NCBI GenBank assembly: GCA_028554645.1
Contig: JAQOOI010000064.1
Coordinates: 1,612,001 to 1,676,000 of the forward strand
Length of the DNA: 64,000 nt
From: Omphalotus guepiniiformis
Taxonomy: Eukaryota > Basidiomycota > Agaricomycetes > Agaricales > Omphalotaceae
Direction: 5' to 3'
Within the stretch, counting starts at the first letter, position 1. Each line of letters opens with the position of its first letter. The notes below the pieces were generated by a model that saw nothing but the letters and a program-made list of their open reading frames with translations, did no database searches and was not told where the DNA came from. Made by a program: the position numbers and the translations under genes. Positions 1 to 11,665 of the stretch are shown here, one piece after another.

Positions 1-628
1 TTCCAATTAGGCTTGATATAGCCTTGTACTTTGGCAGCAGCATTGGCCTTGTTCACCTGCTCTGCCTGTCTTTTCAGATTTTGTTCTTCAGCAATGAAGT
101 ACTGAAGAATCTTGTCCTTGTCCAATGTGTCCAATAGCAGCAAGTTTGCAGTGAGGTTAGATTCTGGGGGCAATGCACGGACCAAGGCCAAAGCCTGCAG
201 CTCTGCATCAAGTTTCTCCAAGGTATATTCCTTGTCTCTGAGATTCCTAATGGTGAAGACTGCATTTTCAATCCTTGTCCCCAGATCAACTAAACTCTCA
301 TCCTCCTCCTTTGTGATGCTGAACAGAGCATCATAGGCATTGAAGCGTGCTGTTCTGGACACATGCACCCTTTCTAGAGCCTGCCACATGCCAATAGGAT
401 CACCATTAGCAAGATGACTTGACATGAACCTTCTGATCTTGTTCAAGAGAAAGGTAGATGTCACCAGCAGCTTTACTGGCTTTGATCTCCCAATTGGCCA
501 GAGGTGAGCCTTCAGCAGGCTTTGACTCTGCACAAGAGACCAATCTCCAATAGCCCATACGCATCAACCAAGCCATCATATCTCCACTCCATTCAGGATA
601 GTTGGAGTTATTGAGAGGAAGAAGACAT
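1..628 (-). pseudogene. Copia copy 1, decayed gag (partial)
   Basis: Minus-strand 5' part of a Ty1/Copia gag, running off the left edge of the window. Aligned by eye to the intact element at 12548-17857, it starts at an ATG at 626-628. It lacks a 20-bp stretch just after the start and has a 2-bp deletion near 415-420 that shifts the frame, so the Gag is broken. The same lesions occur in copy 2 (6561-10511), so the two are sister copies. The leader (629-897) and a full LTR (898-1287) follow in the same orientation. Confidence 0.85.
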
Positions 629-897
629 AATTGTGAAGGAAGAATGAATGTGTTTGTGTGAATGTGTTCCAACCCAATTGATTGTGTCCAGATTAATGAA
701 CTGGTAACAATGAATGACAGTAAATGCCACAAATCCAATAGAGCCAACAATATTTTGTACAGTCAATAGATTGACTTGTAAGGGGTTTCAATAATTGAAA
801 ATAAATGTCACAGAGCCAACAATAGCAATTGAGCAAGATCAATCAGTTCTGAGATCAATCAGTTCTGTTCAAGTTTTAAAGGTCGGGGCCCATAACC
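629..897 (-). other. Copia copy 1 leader with primer-binding site
   Basis: Untranslated leader between the LTR and gag. The 12 bases next to the LTR (886-897) read GGTTATGGGCCC on the minus strand, the same as in the intact Copia element. This is complementary to the anticodon region of initiator methionine tRNA rather than to a tRNA 3' end. Confidence 0.75.
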
Positions 898-1287
898 TGT
901 TAGAATCTAAGACAATGCACTACCAGTGATACACTGATCAGACACAATAAATAGAGTTCAATTACAGTTCACTGAGATCACTAAAGCATTGTAATAGTAG
1001 CTTAATGCACAAGAATTGCTTTCCAAGTGTCTTAGATTTCTCCAGACCTGTAAGGATTTACATATTGTTTGGTCCTGCTGTGTCAGGCCGTGCATGAGGT
1101 GTGAAAATGAGTGTCCACATTTTCGCGCGCGCTCTAAACACTCCAGAATGACCCTACATACATGGTATAACTATCTACAATAGGTATTAAAGTCATTACT
1201 ATAGTATTATATGTACTTGAAGGATTTTCTAATGATATGTACAGTATTTGTATAGTATCTACAAGTGTTCTAGCACTTCATTCAACA
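898..1287 (-). repeat. Copia LTR (5' LTR of copy 1)
   Basis: Full 390-bp LTR in reverse orientation, TGTTGAATG...TAACA on the minus strand. It has the same length as the LTRs of the intact element, with scattered substitutions. It is attached to the copy 1 leader. The partner LTR lies outside the window, so a target duplication cannot be tested. Confidence 0.9.
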
Positions 1288-1381
1288 GGTCTAGCAGAAG
1301 GTTGCAGACAAAATCTTCAGATCTGGGATAGATATAAGTAGTGGGGACCTTATTGCTATCTCTCCAGCACTTTAGAAGATT

Positions 1382-3190
1382 ATGCAGAGAAAGTTGAAGA
1401 ACAATAGAGTGTATAAGTGTCCTGTAAAGGCTTTTATTCATGAAGTAAGGGATGAAGATGATCCTGATGGTATTCTACCAGAAGAAGATCTCAATCTGGT
1501 ACAGGCAAATTATATGATCTTCTCTGGAAGAGCATGCTTGGGGTTACTGGATATCTTTGTTGGTTATGATGAGAGGCTGGTTGATGAAAGTTCAAGAGAT
1601 CTTACAACCTTTCAAACACCTTTTGGCCCACATAGATTAGTAAAGTTACCTATGGGTTGGACAAACTCTGTTCCTATCTACCATGATGATGTTACATACA
1701 TCTTCAGAGATGAAATTCCCCATGTAACTAAACCTTACATTGATGATGTACCAGTAAAAGGGCCTGTCAGCAGATATGAAACTGCAGATGGAGGTTATGA
1801 AACTATCCCTGAGAATTCTGGCATCAGAAGGTTTGTGTGGGAGCATCTGCAGAATATGAACAGAATTGTGCAAAGAATGAAACATGCTGGTGGTACCTTT
1901 GCAGGTACTAAAGCCTTTATCTGTGTAGCTGAAGGTGATGTTGTTGGACATCATGTCAGTTATGAAGGAGAAAAACCAGTTGAAAGGTTAGCTGAGGTTG
2001 TCCTGACTTGTGATGCATCAAAATGGTCAGAGAAGAAAGATATCTGGTCATTTTTGGGCACTGCTGATCAGATGAGAATGTTCATAAAGGATTATGCCAA
2101 GAAAGCAAAACCTTTGACAATCTTAACTGGAGATGTACCTTTTCAAATGGGTCCTGCAGAACTAGAAGCTGTAGAAATGATTAAAGATGGGATCAGAAAT
2201 GCTCCGGCACTTCGTCCTATTGACTATAGCTTAAGTACTGGAATCACCCTTTCAGTAGATACTTCCTGGATGGCAGTAGGTTCCCAACTCTATCAGAGAG
2301 GCCCTGCAGATTCAAAGAAAAAGTTCTACAATTGGATGGGTGCTATTACCTTAAATGAAAGAGAAGCAAGGTTTTCTCAACCCAAGAGAGAACTATATGG
2401 CTTGATGTTGGCCTTACAACAAACATATTACCAGACATATGGATGTAGGGATCTTACTATGGAAACAGATGCAAGCTATATTAAAGGGATGCTTGACAAA
2501 CCCAGTAGTGGTCCCAATGCAACTATAAACACATGGATAGAAGAAATAAGGAAGTTCCACTTCACCTTGGTACATATCAAGGGCACTGAACATAAGGGAC
2601 CAGAAAGACTATCTAGACCACCTAGAGGGACCATACCAACTGAAAGAGCAGCATCTAGAGATCTGGATTCATTTGTTGATGAAGATGATGGTCTGCTGGT
2701 AAAATTCAGAATGGGAGATGGTGAATCTGAGGTACCCTTTGAGTTTGAAGCCTTTAAAGATGAAATAGATACTCGAGGTGGTTACTTGCAGGAAGTTGCA
2801 AAGTCAATAGATGAAGCTCTTGAAGAAGAACATCACTTAAATTCCATTAGAGAGCTGTTAGCAACTCAACATCCAGTATCTAACTCAATGTTGCAATTTA
2901 CACAGACTTTGGTTATATTTGAAGGAGGTACTGAATGGAAACATAAACACCCAAATAGAGAGTATCACAGATCTGCATCTACAAAGGAACTGGATGAACA
3001 ACTAGACCTAATCAAAGATTGGTACCTGCAGGGCAATCAGCCTCTAGCTCACCTAGGTGAGACTGCTAGAAAAAAGTTCATTTCCAGGGCTGTAAAGTTC
3101 TTTGTAGACAGAGATGGTAGACTCTATAGAAGGAATGATGATACAGAAGGCCAGCATAGACTGGTTGTGCCTAAAGAGAAAAGGATGTAA
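1382..3190 (+). pseudogene. Truncated Ty3/Gypsy pol (RT-RNase H)
   Basis: A 602-codon open frame closely related (about 85% identical over the RT core by eye) to the pol of the Gypsy element at 45440-60518. Residues 1-45 match the C-terminus of that element's protease ORF. The sequence then jumps directly into the RT palm, so the N-terminal half of RT is deleted. The catalytic YIDD motif (near 1738-1749) and the RNase H core (VDTSW, ETDASY) are present. The frame stops where the integrase zinc-binding domain should begin. No LTR of this family flanks it. It is a fossil that happens to remain open; function as RT is unlikely without the fingers region. Confidence 0.85.
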
Positions 3191-3728
3191 CCCATGAGAA
3201 AAGAGCAAGTTCATTTTGAGCTATCTGTTGAATTTGACACTGAGGAGCTCCAAATACTCGTCCTATCTATATACATGGTGGGATCAATAAATTCTCAGTT
3301 GCTTGCAATTGCCAATCCTGCTAATTGGGTAGCTGACACACTACACTCCTGCTCATGGTTATTAGTCCATAACACTATGCCTTTGACTTCTTTTAGAGTG
3401 GCCAGTATTATGTGTTGATGGAGGAGTACCATGTGAGGTGGGAAGTGCTGGAAATGCTTCAGCAATACTTAGGAAAAGACACTGGAAATGCTTCAATGCC
3501 TTGGATGTTCAGTTACTGGAAATGCTTCAGTAGAGTAGAGAGAGTAAAGAGTACTTGTATTGACAAGACAGGTTATAAAGTGGGGGTTTACAAGAAAACA
3601 AGAACTAGACTAAGGAACACTAAGTTGGATGGGTTTATATACACAATTCTGAGACAGATATAAAAGGAAAGTATCTACAATGATGCATGAGTCAGTTTGA
3701 CTAGACATGACTTAACATGACTATAAAC
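3191..3728. other. Unassigned spacer with a short repeated motif
   Basis: No recognisable gene. CTGGAAATGCTTCA occurs three times between about 3448 and 3530, a small local duplication. The remainder is AT-rich and matches nothing else I recognise in the window. Confidence 0.5.
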
Positions 3729-4071
3729 TGTTAGAATCCAAGACAAAGTACTACCAGTGATACACTGATCAGACACAATGAATAGAGCTCAATTACAGTT
3801 CACTGTGATCACTAAAGTGTTGTAATAGTAGCTTAATGAAAAATTGCATCCAAGTGTCTTTAGATTTCTCCAGACATAGTAGGGCTCCATATTGCTTGGT
3901 CCTCTTGTGTCAGGCCATGCAAGAGGTGTGAAAATGAGTGTCCACATTTTTGCACATGCTCTGAACACTCCAGAATGACCATATATATACATGGTATAAC
4001 AACTATCTACAATAAGTATTAAAGTCATTACTATAGTATTCTATGTATGTACAGTATCTGTATATAGTGTA
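3729..4071 (-). repeat. Degenerate Copia LTR fragment
   Basis: Begins with the LTR terminus TGTTAGAATC and follows the Copia LTR with many substitutions and small deletions. The last part (about 50 bp, including the CATTCAACA end) is missing. No target duplication is visible. Confidence 0.8.
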
Positions 4072-4371
4072 TGGTTGACAGATAGGTGGTTGGTTGATAT
4101 TGTATGCCATTATTCACTGATTGATCTGTGGCTCTCCTGTATGTACTGACTTCTAAAATGGAACAACTAAACACATACATTGCAGAATTTCTGCTGAATA
4201 GAGCTTGCTGTTCTCACCCCACCCTTTGCGATACAGGTCTTGTCAGGACTACTGCCTTCACCAAGGAAAATTCGGTTCTCATGGAAGAAGTCCACCAAGT
4301 GATTAAGTTCAGAATTGGACCAGCTTGCATTGTTGGAGCAATCTTGGGCCATCTGAGTGAATAGAAGTAAA
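4072..4371. other. Unassigned spacer
   Basis: No convincing coding or structural signal. Short ORFs on both strands here overlap each other and lack recognisable motifs. Confidence 0.4.
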
Positions 4372-4438
4372 GAATAGAGTTCAATTACAGTTCAATTACA
4401 GTTCACTGAGATATTAAAGTGTTGTAATAGTAGCTTAT

Positions 4439-4799
4439 TGTTGGATGAGCAATAGAAGACCTGGTGCTTACCCCACCATTGAGTGCTAACACCACTCATA
4501 GCAAGATGGACTAACCTTCATACTCTACCAATGGCATGATAGCTCAGTTGGTTAGAGCACCAGTTATGTGTGCTGGATGTCGCTGGTTCAATCCCAGCTC
4601 ATGTCAATATATTTCCCCTACTTTGTTATGTGGTCACTTGACCGTAAGCAAGTTGCTGCCATTAATTTGGCCTTGTTTACTTGGAGCTCTTGATTCCTTA
4701 CATACATATCAAGAGTATGGAGGTTAGTCCATCTCACTATGAGTGGTGTTAACACTCAATGGTGGAGTTAGCATCAGGTCTTCTATTGCTCATCCAACA
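4439..4799. mobile_element. Fold-back element with 78-bp TIRs and internal tRNA-like sequence
   Basis: The arms 4439-4516 and 4722-4799 are inverted repeats of 78 bp with about 6 mismatches, starting TGTTGGATGAG and ending CTCATCCAACA. A tRNA-like sequence lies between them (4532-4606). There is no ORF. It is inserted in a Copia LTR, apparently with loss of LTR sequence, and no clean target duplication is seen. It could be a MITE, a miniature LTR-like element (TG...CA ends) or a SINE trapped in a fold-back element. Confidence 0.7.
4532..4606 (+). ncRNA. tRNA-like sequence (Pol III A and B boxes)
   Basis: A 75-base stretch folds as a cloverleaf. The acceptor stem TGGCATGA/TCATGTCA pairs completely with one G-U. 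The D arm GCTC/GAGC contains an A box (TAGCTCAGTTGG), the anticodon stem is CCAGT/GCTGG, and the T arm GCTGG/CCAGC contains a B box (GGTTCAATCC). The anticodon loop TATGTGT lacks the usual U33, so a working tRNA is doubtful. A Pol III-transcribed mobile element is more likely. Confidence 0.65.
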
Positions 4800-5017
4800 T
4801 GGTCCTGTTGTGTCAGGCCGTGCATGAGGCGTGAAAATGAGTGTCCACATTTTTGCACGTGCTCTAAACACTCCAGAATGACCCTACATACATGGTATAA
4901 CTATCTACAATAGGTATTCAAGTCATTAGTATAGTATTATATGTACTTGAAGGACTTTCTAATGATATGTACAGTATTTGTATAGTATCTACAAGTGTTC
5001 TAGCACTTCATTCAACA

Positions 5018-6560
5018 GTATCCAGCTTGGGGTGATATTAGAATTTTATGGAGGATATCTCAATCCACTACAGGGTTTTGCAACTCTGTATGTTGCAAAT
5101 CTGGCAGAAGTTCTATTTACCCACTGTCAGTGGCCATCTCTCTGAGAGGGGTATACTTGGTGATAAATTCTGACAGTTTTCAGAGCAGTTTCACTGAAGA
5201 CAGAGTTAGTATAGTACTCAGTAGGTGATACCTCTCTAATTTGACTTACATGGGCTCCTGAGCCAATATCTGGCTGTCCTCTATAGCATTGTATCCTTTT
5301 CATCAAAATGTATATTTTATTTCACCATTAATCATTGCCTAAGATCAACTTTGAAGACTACATGGCTTACAATGCACTCCACAATGTACTCTCATCCTTC
5401 CTGAGGAGACTCCACTTTCTCTGTATTTTCTCTGTATTTTCACTTTAATAAACAAGAAGTACTACTTTCCTGGTTGGAACCAGAGACTCTGTCTTTGCCT
5501 TAGGGGGCGCCTTTACTGGCCAGCACTTCTAGGGCTTTATGACACTTTGCTGCCAAAGAGAGAGCTTTTGGCAGCTGCACCCAGTCAGTTTGAGCAATTG
5601 GCCTGGCAAGAATAAATGACAGTAAATGCCACAATGCCAACATTAGCAATTGAGCAAGATGAATTAGTTTGGCCTGTAACCTGGAATCTAAGACAATGTA
5701 CTACCTGTGATACACTAGTAGCATATTGTACAAGAACTGTGTTAAGGGAGGATTACTTGGTAAGAATTTCTGGTTATTATACTTTATGGCTGATCTCTTT
5801 TCCAAACATGCATGTTATGTTTCTGAGAAATATCAAAAATAATTTAGGGAGACATACAGGATTCCTTGAAGGTTTTGAGAATAAATAGGCAAAGTAAGGC
5901 AAGGTGAATAGAAAAGATGACTATAAAACCAGCAAGAAAACTTTGAGACCCAACCAGGCAAGCAAAAATGATTTATACACATAAACTAACATGCAAGAAT
6001 TTTGTGATCCCAACCATTACCATCCTTTTGATATGAAGTGCCTGCTGCATTAGAGCATATACAATAAGGCAAGTTGAAATGTGTGTAACACTTTGAAGGG
6101 AAGACCACAACATCCCCATGACTCATTTTGGGAACAACTTTAGGCTCTGCCAAACAACGAGGCTCCTTCTTTATGGGATTCAACAACCAAAACCATGCAC
6201 ATCTCATCTAGGTTGCCCTGATCTTGATGGCCAGTTGTCATGACAATATTGAGAAGTGGTGTGTAAGTAAGTGTTCAATGGAAAGATTCTGATGGTGGAT
6301 GTCTTACATTCATGAGAATATAACGTAAAATATAAGACATGGAAAGGCATGTCTTTCAAGTCATCACACAGCTTGGGTCTTTGAAGCACCAGGGAAAGGT
6401 GTCCATAAAGGGTCTCCTTCAAAATGCTATACAGATAAGGTCACCATTTTTACTGTTTATTTGCAGTTCTTTTCTATAATGGTCTGAGCAGAAGGATAAA
6501 CCCTGCAATCAATGAACAGCCTAACTTGAGTGCCATCTGAAAGAATGTGATCCTCCATCT
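5018..6560. other. Spacer with a Copia leader/LTR remnant
   Basis: About 1.5 kb with no recognised gene. Positions 5610-5715 match the reverse Copia leader and first LTR bases (ATGACAGTAAATGCCACAA, then GGAATCTAAGACAATG), but are strongly decayed. Two short minus-strand ORFs (5986-6207 and 6204-6422) are adjacent in different frames and could be a decayed transposase; I do not recognise them. Confidence 0.5.
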
Positions 6561-9500
6561 ACACATTCATTCTTCCTTCACAATTATGTCTTCTTCCTCT
6601 CAATAACTCCAACTATCCTGAATGGAGTGGAGATATGATGGCTTGGTTGATGCGTATGGGCTATTGGAGATTGGTCTCTTGTGCAGAGTCAAAGCCTGCT
6701 GAAGGCTCACCTCTGGCCAATTGGGAGATCAAAGCCAGTAAAGCTGCTGGTGACATCTACCTTTCTCTTGAACAAGATCAGAAGGTTCATGTCAAGTCAT
6801 CTTGCTAATGGTGATCCTATTGGCATGTGGCAGGCTCTAGAAAGGGTGCATGTGTCCAGAACAGCACGCTTCAATGCCTATGATGCTCTGTTCAGCATCA
6901 CAAAGGAGGAGGATGAGAGTTTAGTTGATCTGGGGACAAGGATTGAAAATGCAGTCTTCACCATTAGGAATCTCAGAGACAAGGAATATACCTTGGAGAA
7001 ACTTGATGCAGAGCTGCAGGCTTTGGCCTTGGTCCGTGCATTGCCCCCAGAATCTAACCTCACTGCAAACTTGCTGCTATTGGACACATTGGACAAGGAC
7101 AAGATTCTTCAGTACTTCATTGCTGAAGAACAAAATCTGAAAAGACAGGCAGAGCAGGTGAACAAGGCCAATGCTGCTGCCAAAGTACAAGGCTATATCA
7201 AGCCTAATTGGAAGAAGGGGTTCTGTTATTATTGCAAGAAGGAAGGACATTGGAAGGCTGAATGTCCCACCTTGAAAGCAAGGAATGAAGGAAAGAGTGG
7301 GAATGGGAGATATCAGGCCAATAAGGCTGAAGTGAAAGAGGAAGATGTTGTTGAAAGTGCTGGCAGTGCAAGTACATTCTCTTCTAATGATACCTCATCT
7401 TCTGACATACTTGATTGGAATACAGACATGGGGGCCACTTCTCATATGACACCACATCACCATTGGATTAGGAATTATACCCCCTATAGAGTACCTATTA
7501 AATTGGCTGATGATAGAATTATATATTCTGAAGGTGTAGGAAATGTTGTGTTTAGACCAATCATTGATGGAAAAGTATCTAGGGATGTTGAATTTAGTAG
7601 AGTACTGCATGTACCTTCACTTAAAAATAATCTGCTTTCTGTTCTGTACTTAACAAAACATAAAGGCTTTCATGTACATATTTGGTCTGATAGAATGGAA
7701 TTTGATAGAAATGGTCCTATTCTTTTTACTGCGCGTGTTACTGCAAACAATGTGGGATACTTGAATGGACATACTATAGATAAGTCTGAAAGCCTCTGTT
7801 TGACAACAACTCTACCTCTGGATCTGAAGCTGTGGCACAGGCGCTTCTGTCATCATGGGCACGATGATATATTGCGCATGTTGAGGGATAATTTGGCAGA
7901 GGGCTTGAAGCTAGACTCTAGTGCAAAGCCAGATCCTGTTTGTGAACCTTGTCTGGCTGGCAAGATGCATGCACATCCATTCCATTCCTCACACACCAGA
8001 GCTGATACTGTGTTGGGCCTTATTCATTCTGATCTCCATGATGTTGGTGTACATTCTCCTAGTGGGTACAGATACTGGATCACATTCATTGATGACAAGT
8101 GGCGTTTCCGTGCAGCACTTCCTCTGAAGAAGAAGAGTGATATGATGCATTTGATGCATTCAAGAAGTACAAAGCTTGGGCTGAGAACACCACTGGAGAG
8201 AAAATCAAAATCTTTAGATGTGATAAAGGTGGAGAGTACATATCAAAGGAGTTTATTGCATTTCTGGACAACTGTGGAATAGAGCGTCAATAAACTGTCA
8301 GAAATAGGCCTCAACAGAATGGTGTTGCTGAAAGAGCAAACAGAGTGATGGAGGAAAGGATTGTTGCAATGCTAGAAGAGTCTGGTTTACCAAAGTCATT
8401 TTGGGTAGAGTGCCTGGCTGCACTTGTTCATATGTGGAACCGTTGCCCTACATCTGCTGTACCAAGCTGCACTCCCTATGAGGGATAGTACAAGAGGAAA
8501 CCAAAGGTGGATCATCTGAGGGTCTGGGGTTGTGTTGCATATGTGCATGTTCAGAAGGATAAGAGGAAACACTTGGGTTCTCATATGGAAAAATGTATCT
8601 TCATTGGGTATCCAGATGGTGTGAATTGATGGAGGTTTTGGAATCCTGTCACCAAGAAGGTTGTGATCAGTGAGAGAGCTGACTTTGATGAGAGGTACAC
8701 TTATAAAGTTGGATCTTCACAACCACCTTCCAAACCTTCACCTTCCAAACCTTCAACTAATACACCACCCAATACTTCCTGTGTTCCTCTTGATGATAAT
8801 CCTCATTCTGACTCTGACTCTGAAGCAGATGATCCTGCATTACCTGAACCTGAGTCCTCTACAGAACAAGACAATACTGGCCCTGAGCAGAATAATGAAC
8901 CTGCTGATGACAATGATAGTTCTGCAGAGGAGGAACAGATTGAACCACCTGAGGATGTCCTTGTAGATAATAGACCAATTGCTTTCCGTAGGTCTGAGCG
9001 GAAGAGACAGGCTCCTGGTGAATGGTGGAGAGTGAACCTCCCTGCTCCCAAGCGAAACAAGGATGCAGATGTGCCAGATGATGATGATAATATGGAGGAA
9101 GCCCACATCATGACTGACAATGGTCCAGAGCCATTGACATTCAAGCAGGCTATGGAAGGACCTAATGCCAGACAATGGCAGGAGGCCATGATGGAGGAGA
9201 TGAATGCACACCTCACCAATGGCACTTGGGATGTTGTGGAACTTCCACCAGATAAGAGAGCAATTGGATCTAAATGGGTATTCAAGATAAAGCACAAGGC
9301 TGATGGATCCATTGAAAGGTTCAAGGCTAGACTTGTTGCCAAAGGATTCAGCCAAAGACCTGGCTTTGACTATCTAGAGACATTCTCATCTACTATGAGA
9401 CAGACTACAATCCACACTATTCTTGCTCTGGCTGCCATTGAGGACTTGCATTTGCGCTCTGTGGATATCTCTCATGCATTCATCAATAGTGACATTGATA

Positions 9501-10511
9501 CAGAGATCTTCATGACACAGCCAGAAGGGTTCAAGGAGCGTGGTCCTAGATTTGTCTGCAGGCTGAACAAGTCCCTGTATGGGTTAAAGCAGTCACCCAG
9601 ACTTTGGGGTGAGAAGCTTGCAGGAGTGTTACAATCAATGGGCTTTAGTCACACCCAATCTGATCCAAACCTATATGTCTATCAGAAAGATGACATTAAG
9701 GTTTTTGTACCTGTCTTTGTGGATGACATCACTCTTGCTTCCAAGTCAGAGGCATCTTTGGACCACTTTGTGGCAGAGCTAGCAAAGCACTTCAAACTCC
9801 GTGACCTGGGTCCTACATCATATTTGCTGGGAATAGAAATCACAAGAAATAGAAAGGAGAGAAAATTGTATATGGGTCAGAAACAATATATTGTCAACAA
9901 ACTGAATGAGTTTGGAATGTCTGACTGTAGACCTGTTGGTACACCCATGCATGGATCCAGGAGCTCCTCTGTCAACTGCACAGTGTCCAAAGACTGCTGA
10001 AGGAAAGGAAGAGATGGCCAGAATTCCATATATTAGTGCTGTTGGCTCCTTTGTATCTTGCTACCACCAGTCATCCTGACATTGCATACACAGCTAGTGT
10101 ATTGGCACGGTTCAATTCAAATCCTGGCATGGCACACTGGATTGCAGTAAAGCATGCATTCAGATTTCTGAAGGGAACAATGGACATGAAGCTTGAATAT
10201 GGTCCTGATCCCTGCCAGCCAGATCTATTTGCTACATACTGTGATGCAGACTTTGGTGGTAACAGGGACAACTCAAAGACTAGTGGGTATATGGTCAAAC
10301 TTGGATCAGGTGTGGTTAGCTAGAGCAGTAAGTTACAGCCCTTTGTAACACTCTCCTCTACAGAGGCAGAATATGTGGCAGGTGTTGCTGCTGGCAAGGA
10401 GATTTGTGCCATGAACAGCCTGTTACAAGATTTGGGATACCAGACACCTCAGCCATCCAGGTTGCTAATGGACAATCAATCCACAATCAAGGTTGCTAAG
10501 AATCCTGAATA
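6561..10511 (+). pseudogene. Copia copy 2, decayed gag-pol
   Basis: Follows the intact Copia gag-pol from just upstream of the ATG (6586-6588) to the late RNase H region, with no LTR in its own orientation. Lesions visible against the intact copy: a 20-bp deletion after the start; a 2-bp deletion near 6800; stops at 8291-8293, 8486-8488, 8627-8629 and 10321-10323; a small insertion near 8140; frameshifts near 9955; and loss of the C-terminus. The protease active-site triad codons changed from Asp-Thr-Gly to Asp-Met-Gly (7425-7433). Many differences are CpG to TpG/CpA transitions. The CCHC knuckle, integrase core and FVDD RT motif are still readable. Confidence 0.9.
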
Positions 10512-10874
10512 AGTGATACACTGATCAGACACAATGAATAGAGTTCAATTACTGTTCACTGAGATCACTAAAGTGTTGTAATAGTAGCTTAATGCACAAG
10601 AATTGCTTTTCAAGTGTCTTAGATTTCTCCAGACATGTAAGGATTTACATATTGTTTGGTCCTGTTGTGTCAGGCCGTGCATGAGGCATGAAAATGAGTG
10701 TCCACATTTTTGCACGTGCTCTAAACACTCCAGAATGACCCTACATACATGGTATAACTATCTACAATAGGTATTAAAGTCATTACTATGGTATTATATG
10801 TACTTGAAGGACTTTCTAATGATATGTACAGTATTTGTATAGTATCTACAAGTGTTCTAGCACTTCATTCAACA
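10512..10874 (-). repeat. Truncated Copia LTR, opposite orientation to copy 2
   Basis: Matches the reverse Copia LTR but lacks its first 25-30 bp (TGTTAGAATC...ACC). It abuts the broken 3' end of copy 2, which lies in the opposite orientation. The junction must therefore come from rearrangement, not from simple transposition. Confidence 0.85.
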
Positions 10875-11275
10875 CAAACATAGTCGAAGGACTATTGAGG
10901 TTTGTTATCAGAAATACCTTCTATATCCTCTCATTCAATGTTTGATGTTTCTAGGGATACTCTTCACTTGATAATAGATCTGGAGCTGAGGTCATGAACA
11001 CACTTAAGCCTACTGGTTGCATTCTCTGTACCTTTCAGGGCAAGAAACTTGTTATTGGGATCTCTGATGTATGGTTTTGTTTCTCATCTTTGTTCTCCAT
11101 ACTTACTCTGTCTTTACGCAGTATATTGTCCGTATCTGCTTTGGTACTGAAGGACACACTTTCTGGATCCCAACATCACAATATCATCAGATTATTGAAG
11201 GATCTTTAGCAAAGTGTTTCAAGTGCCCAAAACTCTTGTTCATGGACCCCAGTGTGCATTCATGAGTCTCTCAAC
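10875..11275. other. Unassigned sequence, possible exon pair
   Basis: Overlapping plus-strand ORFs 10994-11209 and 11071-11265 could be joined across a candidate intron (GTATGG near 11067 to CGCAG near 11120). This would give a short peptide that I do not recognise. The solo LTR at 11276 interrupts whatever sequence this was. Confidence 0.3.
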
Positions 11276-11665
11276 TGTTGAATGAAGTGCTAGAACACTT
11301 GTAGATACTATACAAATACTGTACATATCATTAGAAAGTCCTTCAAGTACATATAATACTATACTAATGACTTTAATACCTATTGTAGATAGTTATACCA
11401 TGTATGTAGGGTCATTCTGGAGTGTTTAGAGCGCGCGCGAAAATGTGGACCCTCATTTTCACGCCTCATGCGCGGCCTGACACAACAGGACCAAACAATA
11501 TGTAAATCCTTACATGTCTGGAGAAATCTAAGACACTTGGAAAGCAATTCTTGTGCATTAAGCTACTATTACAACACTTTAGTGATCTCAGTGAACTGTA
11601 ATTGAACTCTATTCATTGTGTCTGATCAGTGTATCACTGGTAGTGCATTGTCTTAGATTCTAACA
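11276..11665 (+). repeat. Solo Copia LTR
   Basis: Complete 390-bp LTR flanked by the 5-bp direct repeat TCAAC (11271-11275 and 11666-11670). No internal sequence is attached on either side, so it is the product of recombination between the two LTRs of a former full element. Confidence 0.92.

Larger units (their letters stand above)
4372..5017 (-). repeat. Copia LTR interrupted by a fold-back element
   Basis: Positions 4372-4438 match one part of the reverse Copia LTR (with a duplicated TTCAATTACAG). Positions 4800-5017 match the rest to the LTR end. Between them lies the 361-bp inverted-repeat element at 4439-4799, and about 65 bp of expected LTR sequence is missing at the junction. Confidence 0.8.

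Noticed and set aside
4532..4606. A functional nuclear tRNA gene
   Set aside because: The cloverleaf pairs well, but the anticodon loop lacks U33 and the sequence lies within a fold-back mobile element, so I call it tRNA-like only.
5986..6422. Two minus-strand ORFs as a real small protein
   Set aside because: They lie in different frames, show no recognisable motif and are in a region of decayed repeats.
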